Below, in pieces: positions 5,609 through 9,274 of a stretch of 9,274 nt of DNA (position 1 is its first letter; every line of letters begins with the position of its first letter). The stretch comes from Erysipelotrichaceae bacterium (GTDB taxonomy: Bacteria > Bacillota_I > Bacilli_A > Erysipelotrichales > Erysipelotrichaceae): positions 1 through 9,274 of the forward strand of contig JAGACP010000029.1 of the NCBI GenBank assembly GCA_017614055.1. Direction: 5' to 3'. The notes below the pieces were generated by a model, which did no database searches, was not told the DNA's origin, and saw only the letters and a list, made by a program, of their open reading frames with translations. The translations under genes and the position numbers were made by a program.

Positions 5609-6911
5609 GTCTGATCATATCTATGACTTCATATACATATTTCTGACAGAGCTCGTCGCTCTCGGCCTCGACCATGACTCTGATCAGCGGCTCGGTTCCC
5701 GACGGTCTCACCAGGATCCTGCCGTTGTTTCCGAGTTCGTCGGCGATCTCCTGTATCTTCGCCTTGATCGTCTCGTCGGTCAGGACCTGATTCTTGTCCT
5801 TGACTCTCTCGTTTATCAGAAGCTGAGGATAGATCTTCACCTCGCTTACGCATTCCTTCAGCGATTTTCCGTATTCGGTGATTATCTTCAGCACCAGCAG
5901 GGCTGTCTTCACGCCGTCTCCGAAGAAGCAGTCTCCGGTATAGATGATGTGTCCGGACTGTTCTCCGCCGATGACGTAGCCGTTTCTCACGAGCGAATCG
6001 CAGACATTCTTGTCGCCTACCGGCGTGATGTCGGATTCGATGCCCAGCTTCTCCAGAGCCTTGTACAGGCCGATGTTGGACATGACGGTCGTCACCAGCT
6101 TGTTTCCGCTCAGCTGTCCTTTTTCCTTGAGATATTTCGATATCAGATACATGGCCTTGTCTCCGTCGACCACGTCTCCGTTCTCATCTGTGAAGAGTAC
6201 TCTGTCGGCATCGCCGTCGAAGGCGAATCCCAGATCGAAGTCATGTTCCCTGACAAAGTCCTGCAGCATCTCCAGATGCGTAGAGCCGCAGTTGTTGTTG
6301 ATGTTGGTGCCGTTCGGACTGTCGTTGATGTAAGTCATATCTCCGCCCAGTCTGTCGAACACGCCCTTTGCGGTGTAGCAGCTCGAACCGTTGCACAGGT
6401 CGACGCAGATCTTCAGTCCGGAAAGATCCAGATCATAGGCATCAAGCAGCCATTCCTGGTATGTTCTGACGGCGCTGCTGTAGTCCACTATCTTTCCCGC
6501 TTCGCCGGTCTCGATGCCCGTCGGATCGTCTATGTATGCTTCGATGGCCAGTTCAAGCTCGTCGCCGATCTTGAAGCCGTCATTCGCGAATATCTTGATG
6601 CCGTTGTCGGTATAAGGATTGTGCGACGCGGAGATCATGATACCGCAGGAGAACTTCTCGTTCATCGTGGTGTATGCCAGACACGGAGTCGAGCAGTATC
6701 CCAGCAGATAGACGTCGCATGAAGACTCGCTGATGCCTCTGCACAGATCTTCCTCGAATCCCTTCGAAGACTGTCTGGTGTCCATGCCGATGACGATCCT
6801 TCCGTGCTTGAAATGATCGCCGACATACTTGCCTATGTGATAGACAGTCTCGCTCGTAAGTGTTTCGCCCGCCTTGCCGCGGATCCCGTCAGTTCCAAAG
6901 TATTTTCCCAT
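5589..6911 (-). CDS. glmM: Phosphoglucosamine mutase
   Basis: Converts glucosamine-6-phosphate to glucosamine-1-phosphate in the cytoplasm, on the way to UDP-GlcNAc for peptidoglycan. The 440-residue length is typical. All four landmarks of the alpha-D-phosphohexomutase fold are present: the active-site SASHNP loop at 94-99 with phospho-Ser96, the Mg loop DGDADR at 232-237, the sugar-specificity loop GGEQSG at 315-320 and the phosphate-binding loop RPSGTEP at 402-408. The N-terminus GKYFGTDGIRG is that of GlmM. The ATG overlaps the cdaR stop by one base (TAATG), with GAGG ten bases upstream. In Bacillota GlmM is encoded after cdaA and cdaR and its protein binds and restrains CdaA, so this position fits both roles. 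It ends in a probable terminator. Confidence 0.98.
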   Translation of the reverse strand: MGKYFGTDGIRGKAGETLTSETVYHIGKYVGDHFKHGRIVIGMDTRQSSKGFEEDLCRGISESSCDVYLLGYCSTPCLAYTTMNEKFSCGIMISASHNPYTDNGIKIFANDGFKIGDELELAIEAYIDDPTGIETGEAGKIVDYSSAVRTYQEWLLDAYDLDLSGLKICVDLCNGSSCYTAKGVFDRLGGDMTYINDSPNGTNINNNCGSTHLEMLQDFVREHDFDLGFAFDGDADRVLFTDENGDVVDGDKAMYLISKYLKEKGQLSGNKLVTTVMSNIGLYKALEKLGIESDITPVGDKNVCDSLVRNGYVIGGEQSGHIIYTGDCFFGDGVKTALLVLKIITEYGKSLKECVSEVKIYPQLLINERVKDKNQVLTDETIKAKIQEIADELGNNGRILVRPSGTEPLIRVMVEAESDELCQKYVYEVIDMIRQRGYTA

Positions 6912-8254
6912 TATTGATTAGCCTCTACTACTGTGATGTTTATCATCGACTTATCCAGCGTCAGATTGACGTATGGATGATTGCGTATCGTCGCATAAAG
7001 CTGCAGGTCGTATGTGCCCGGCTCTTCAGGCATCTCGAAATAGACTTCGATGTCGTCCCTGCTGATGGTCTCGAGATTGCTCTCGGAACCGGATATCGTA
7101 ACGCTGACGCTCGTCGAATCGATGTCGGAGATCGCCAGGTTGTTGTAGTTGTTGTGGGCGTTGAGCGGAAGATCGTCGACCGTTATCGTCGAAACGGTAG
7201 CCAGAGAGACTCTGACGTTGACGACGGTGACGTCGCTGGCGCTGACGCCGTTAGGCAGCACGACCGGAAGCATGATGTCTTTATCCACGTTCTCGGTAAC
7301 GCTGGCCATGTCGAAATTGACGTAGACTTCGCTTATAGTGTTCAGCACGCTTTCAGGAGCGTAGATCCTCGTCGTCTGATAGTCGATGATCTGTGCGGTG
7401 TCTATCGCCAGTCCCACAGGGACCTGTCCGATCGGATTCAGCACGATAGGAACCTCGATGCTCGGAGAAGACATGTGGACGGATGCGACCACCGTACCAG
7501 GGACTATCTCCGCGCTGACCGCCTGTCCGTTCCTGTCGTAGGCGACAAGCGGAGCCTCGATCGTGAAGTCCTCGGTCTGTCCGCTGACATCGATCAGCGC
7601 CTTGACCATCGCGATGGAATTCAGCGTATCCTGCGATGCCCTGATGTTTATCTTCGTGCCCTGGGCGAAAGTAGGTTCGCTCAGGATGTATCTTGAATCC
7701 ATCTGGTTCTGGTTGATGAAATCATATGAAAGATCGAACTGGATCGTAGTTTTCTTCTTCAGCGAGACCGTTACCTCGCTTGGAGATACGATCGTCGAGA
7801 CATTGTCTCCGTATCCCATGGCATTGAGCTTGACGGTATGTGTGCCTTCCGTATAGCCTTCAAGATCCACCTGGCAGTAGCCCTTCTTGGTGGCGGCGTT
7901 GTTGACGTTGGCCGCATCGCCGGTGATCACTATCTCGCACGCTGTAGGAAGACCCGAAAGCTCGAATGTCTCGGAATTGTAGCGGGCATTTATCGAAACG
8001 TTGGAAAGGACCTTTGAGCTTGAAAGCGTGTTGCTTGAGCTGTCGTAGGTCGCGACGAAATAAGCCAGACAAGCCAGCAGGAAAGCGAAGAATCCCACAT
8101 ACTTCGAAGAGAAGAAGAGACGGTCGATCAGCGAAGAGATCCACCTGAAAAACTTCAGGATGTTCTCCTCCACCGTTTCATACTGCCCCCTGCTGTTCCT
8201 GGAAGCTATCTGTTTCGCTCTTTCCAGTTTTTCTTCGGAATTGTTCTGTGTCAT
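6911..8254 (-). CDS. cdaR: CdaR, YbbR-domain regulator of diadenylate cyclase
   Basis: Membrane-anchored regulator of CdaA, 447 residues. A charged cytoplasmic N-terminus (1-50) is followed by one transmembrane helix at about 52-69. A large extracytoplasmic part holds four YbbR-like beta domains at about 82-167, 168-263, 265-354 and 355-445, the number also seen in Bacillus CdaR. Family knowledge: CdaR contacts CdaA through the membrane and adjusts c-di-AMP synthesis. The start is set by the ATGA overlap with cdaA and a strong Shine-Dalgarno. One oddity is two cysteines, Cys106 and Cys127, in the first outer domain, where cysteines are uncommon in Gram-positive secreted regions; they could form a disulfide. 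The cytoplasmic tail before the helix, about 50 residues, is longer than I would expect for the family. Confidence 0.95.
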   Translation of the reverse strand: MTQNNSEEKLERAKQIASRNSRGQYETVEENILKFFRWISSLIDRLFFSSKYVGFFAFLLACLAYFVATYDSSSNTLSSSKVLSNVSINARYNSETFELSGLPTACEIVITGDAANVNNAATKKGYCQVDLEGYTEGTHTVKLNAMGYGDNVSTIVSPSEVTVSLKKKTTIQFDLSYDFINQNQMDSRYILSEPTFAQGTKINIRASQDTLNSIAMVKALIDVSGQTEDFTIEAPLVAYDRNGQAVSAEIVPGTVVASVHMSSPSIEVPIVLNPIGQVPVGLAIDTAQIIDYQTTRIYAPESVLNTISEVYVNFDMASVTENVDKDIMLPVVLPNGVSASDVTVVNVRVSLATVSTITVDDLPLNAHNNYNNLAISDIDSTSVSVTISGSESNLETISRDDIEVYFEMPEEPGTYDLQLYATIRNHPYVNLTLDKSMINITVVEANQ

Positions 8255-9274
8255 CGTTTTCCTTCCTTCAGGTTATCTTCGATAAGAAAACTGTCGTCAT
8301 AGTCCATGAGCTTCGACGTACCCGTATTCTCATATTTTCTTCTGTTGTTTACAGGGACCTTCATGTCAGGCCCGCCGTTTCTTGCTTCTTCGCCGTTCAA
8401 AGCATTCTTGCTTCTGAACAGAGACAGTCCGGTCTTCGCGTCCTTCCTGTCTTCGGCGTTTCCGTAATTCTCGTTTCCGTCTTCCTCGATGACCAGCGGT
8501 CTGCGCTTGCGGGTATCCTTCTCGATCAGAGTGACATCGTTGAGGATGACTCTTCTGAGATAATCCCTGAGCTGCTTCTCATCAACGGAGAAGATCCTGC
8601 CGTTCTCGGCTATGGATATCGCACTGGTCTCTTCCGATACGACGATCGTCAGAGCATCCGATACTTCGGCGATGCCCAGCGCCGCCCTGTGCCTTGCGCC
8701 GTAGCGCGAAGACAGATTGACGTTTGTAGGCGGGAAGTAGGCGCTTGCGCATGCGACCTTGTCGCCCTGTATTATCACGGCACCGTCATGCAGCGGAGTG
8801 GTCGTCATGAATATGGAACACAGAAGTTCCTTGCTGACTTCCGCATTGACGCTGATGCCTGTCCTTATGTAATCCTGAAGAGACTGCGACTGTTCGATGG
8901 TGATGAGAGCTCCAACTCTTTCCTGGGACAGGGTGACGGTAGCCTCATACAGCTGCTCGACCAGGTTCTCTTTCTCGTTTGCCAGCAGCGAAGATATCCT
9001 CGAGAAGGCGTTGGACTTGCCTATCTTCTCAAGCAGTCCCCTTATCTCCGGCTGGAAGATGATGATTATCGCCAGCAGGCCCCAGTTGATGAACAGGTCC
9101 GTGAAGTAAGTCAGAGTCGAAAGACCCAGCAGTTTCGCCAGTCCGTTAACGACGACTATCGCGATTATTCCCTTGAATATCTGGACCGTTCTGGAGTTGT
9201 TCCTGATGACCTTTATGGCATAGTAAAAGAGGAACCACATGATCGCTATGTCTATAACGACCCTGAACACCGAC
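8251..9274 (-). CDS. cdaA: CdaA, membrane diadenylate cyclase (5' end cut by window)
   Basis: Makes cyclic di-AMP from two ATP. Counting from Val/GTG 9270 as residue 1, three transmembrane segments lie at about 2-22, 33-51 and 58-72. The DAC domain follows with PLHDGAVII (DGA 162-164) and YGARHRAAL (RHR 193-195). The LLAIIIIFQPEIR stretch at 65-77 is a family hallmark. Most relatives read GTRHR; here Thr is Ala. The catalytic core ends near 247. It is followed by about 90 hydrophilic, charged, low-complexity residues not present in Bacillus CdaA (about 273 residues in total). The frame is open past GTG 9270 to the window edge, and that codon aligns inside the first helix region of relatives. 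The true start therefore probably lies about ten or more residues upstream, outside the window. The stop overlaps the cdaR start (ATGA). Confidence 0.96.
   Translation of the reverse strand, partial: SVFRVVIDIAIMWFLFYYAIKVIRNNSRTVQIFKGIIAIVVVNGLAKLLGLSTLTYFTDLFINWGLLAIIIIFQPEIRGLLEKIGKSNAFSRISSLLANEKENLVEQLYEATVTLSQERVGALITIEQSQSLQDYIRTGISVNAEVSKELLCSIFMTTTPLHDGAVIIQGDKVACASAYFPPTNVNLSSRYGARHRAALGIAEVSDALTIVVSEETSAISIAENGRIFSVDEKQLRDYLRRVILNDVTLIEKDTRKRRPLVIEEDGNENYGNAEDRKDAKTGLSLFRSKNALNGEEARNGGPDMKVPVNNRRKYENTGTSKLMDYDDSFLIEDNLKEGKR
8261..8268 (-). promoter_or_regulatory. Strong Shine-Dalgarno of cdaR
   Basis: GAAGGAAGG-type sequence on the minus strand, 6 bases before ATG 8254 and inside the last codons of cdaA. 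It decides the cdaR start and indicates that CdaR can be translated well in its own right and not only by coupling through the ATGA overlap. Confidence 0.8.

Noticed and set aside
5346..6722. Long plus-strand open frames antisense to glmM, the response regulator and the kinase (also 3919-4938)
   Set aside because: They are shadows of conserved minus-strand genes, with no ribosome binding site or recognisable motif.
9268..9270. GTG at 9270 as the true cdaA start
   Set aside because: The frame stays open to the window edge, and relatives have extra N-terminal residues before this point. It is more likely an internal valine.
1..9274. tRNA, rRNA, CRISPR arrays, insertion sequences or phage genes
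   Set aside because: None were seen by eye. The window is filled with conserved housekeeping and regulatory genes on one strand, and no direct or inverted repeats of mobile-element type were found.

Overview
The window reads as one continuous chromosomal stretch of a low- to mid-GC Gram-positive bacterium (Bacillota). The evidence is the cdaA-cdaR-glmM order typical of that phylum, OmpR-type two-component genes of Gram-positive character, and Shine-Dalgarno-driven, tightly overlapping genes. A relative of the Erysipelotrichales is possible, but that rests only on the general look of the proteins. All supported genes lie on the minus strand, so transcription runs from high to low coordinates. 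There is no gene-free stretch over 300 bases; the largest gap between genes is about 24 bases.

Region 1 (9274 to 5589) is the c-di-AMP / amino-sugar module. It holds cdaA (membrane diadenylate cyclase, 5' end cut by the window edge), cdaR (YbbR-repeat regulator, 4-base ATGA overlap) and glmM (phosphoglucosamine mutase, 1-base overlap). CdaR and GlmM are the known partners that tune CdaA, and GlmM also feeds UDP-GlcNAc synthesis for the wall. A likely intrinsic terminator sits on the glmM stop codon.

Region 2 (5600 to 1) starts at a probable promoter whose TATAAT box lies 6 bases from the response regulator ATG. No Shine-Dalgarno is visible there, so the message may be leaderless. Five full genes follow: OmpR-family response regulator, HAMP histidine kinase, alpha/beta hydrolase, a Mur ligase of MurF type fused to a five-helix membrane domain, and a D-Ala-D-Ala ligase-type enzyme with a Lys/Gly/Thr-rich repeat in a loop. 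A sixth gene begins inside the end of ddl (ATG at 47) with a membrane-anchor-like N-terminus and runs out of the window.

Taken together, the second unit looks like a two-component-controlled peptidoglycan stem-peptide module. The ligase would make the D-Ala-D-Ala type dipeptide and the membrane-bound MurF-like enzyme would attach it. The MurF-like protein has no room for the usual UDP-binding first domain, so it may act at the membrane or on a lipid-linked or otherwise unusual substrate. This is the most interesting candidate in the window, but its substrate and role are inference.
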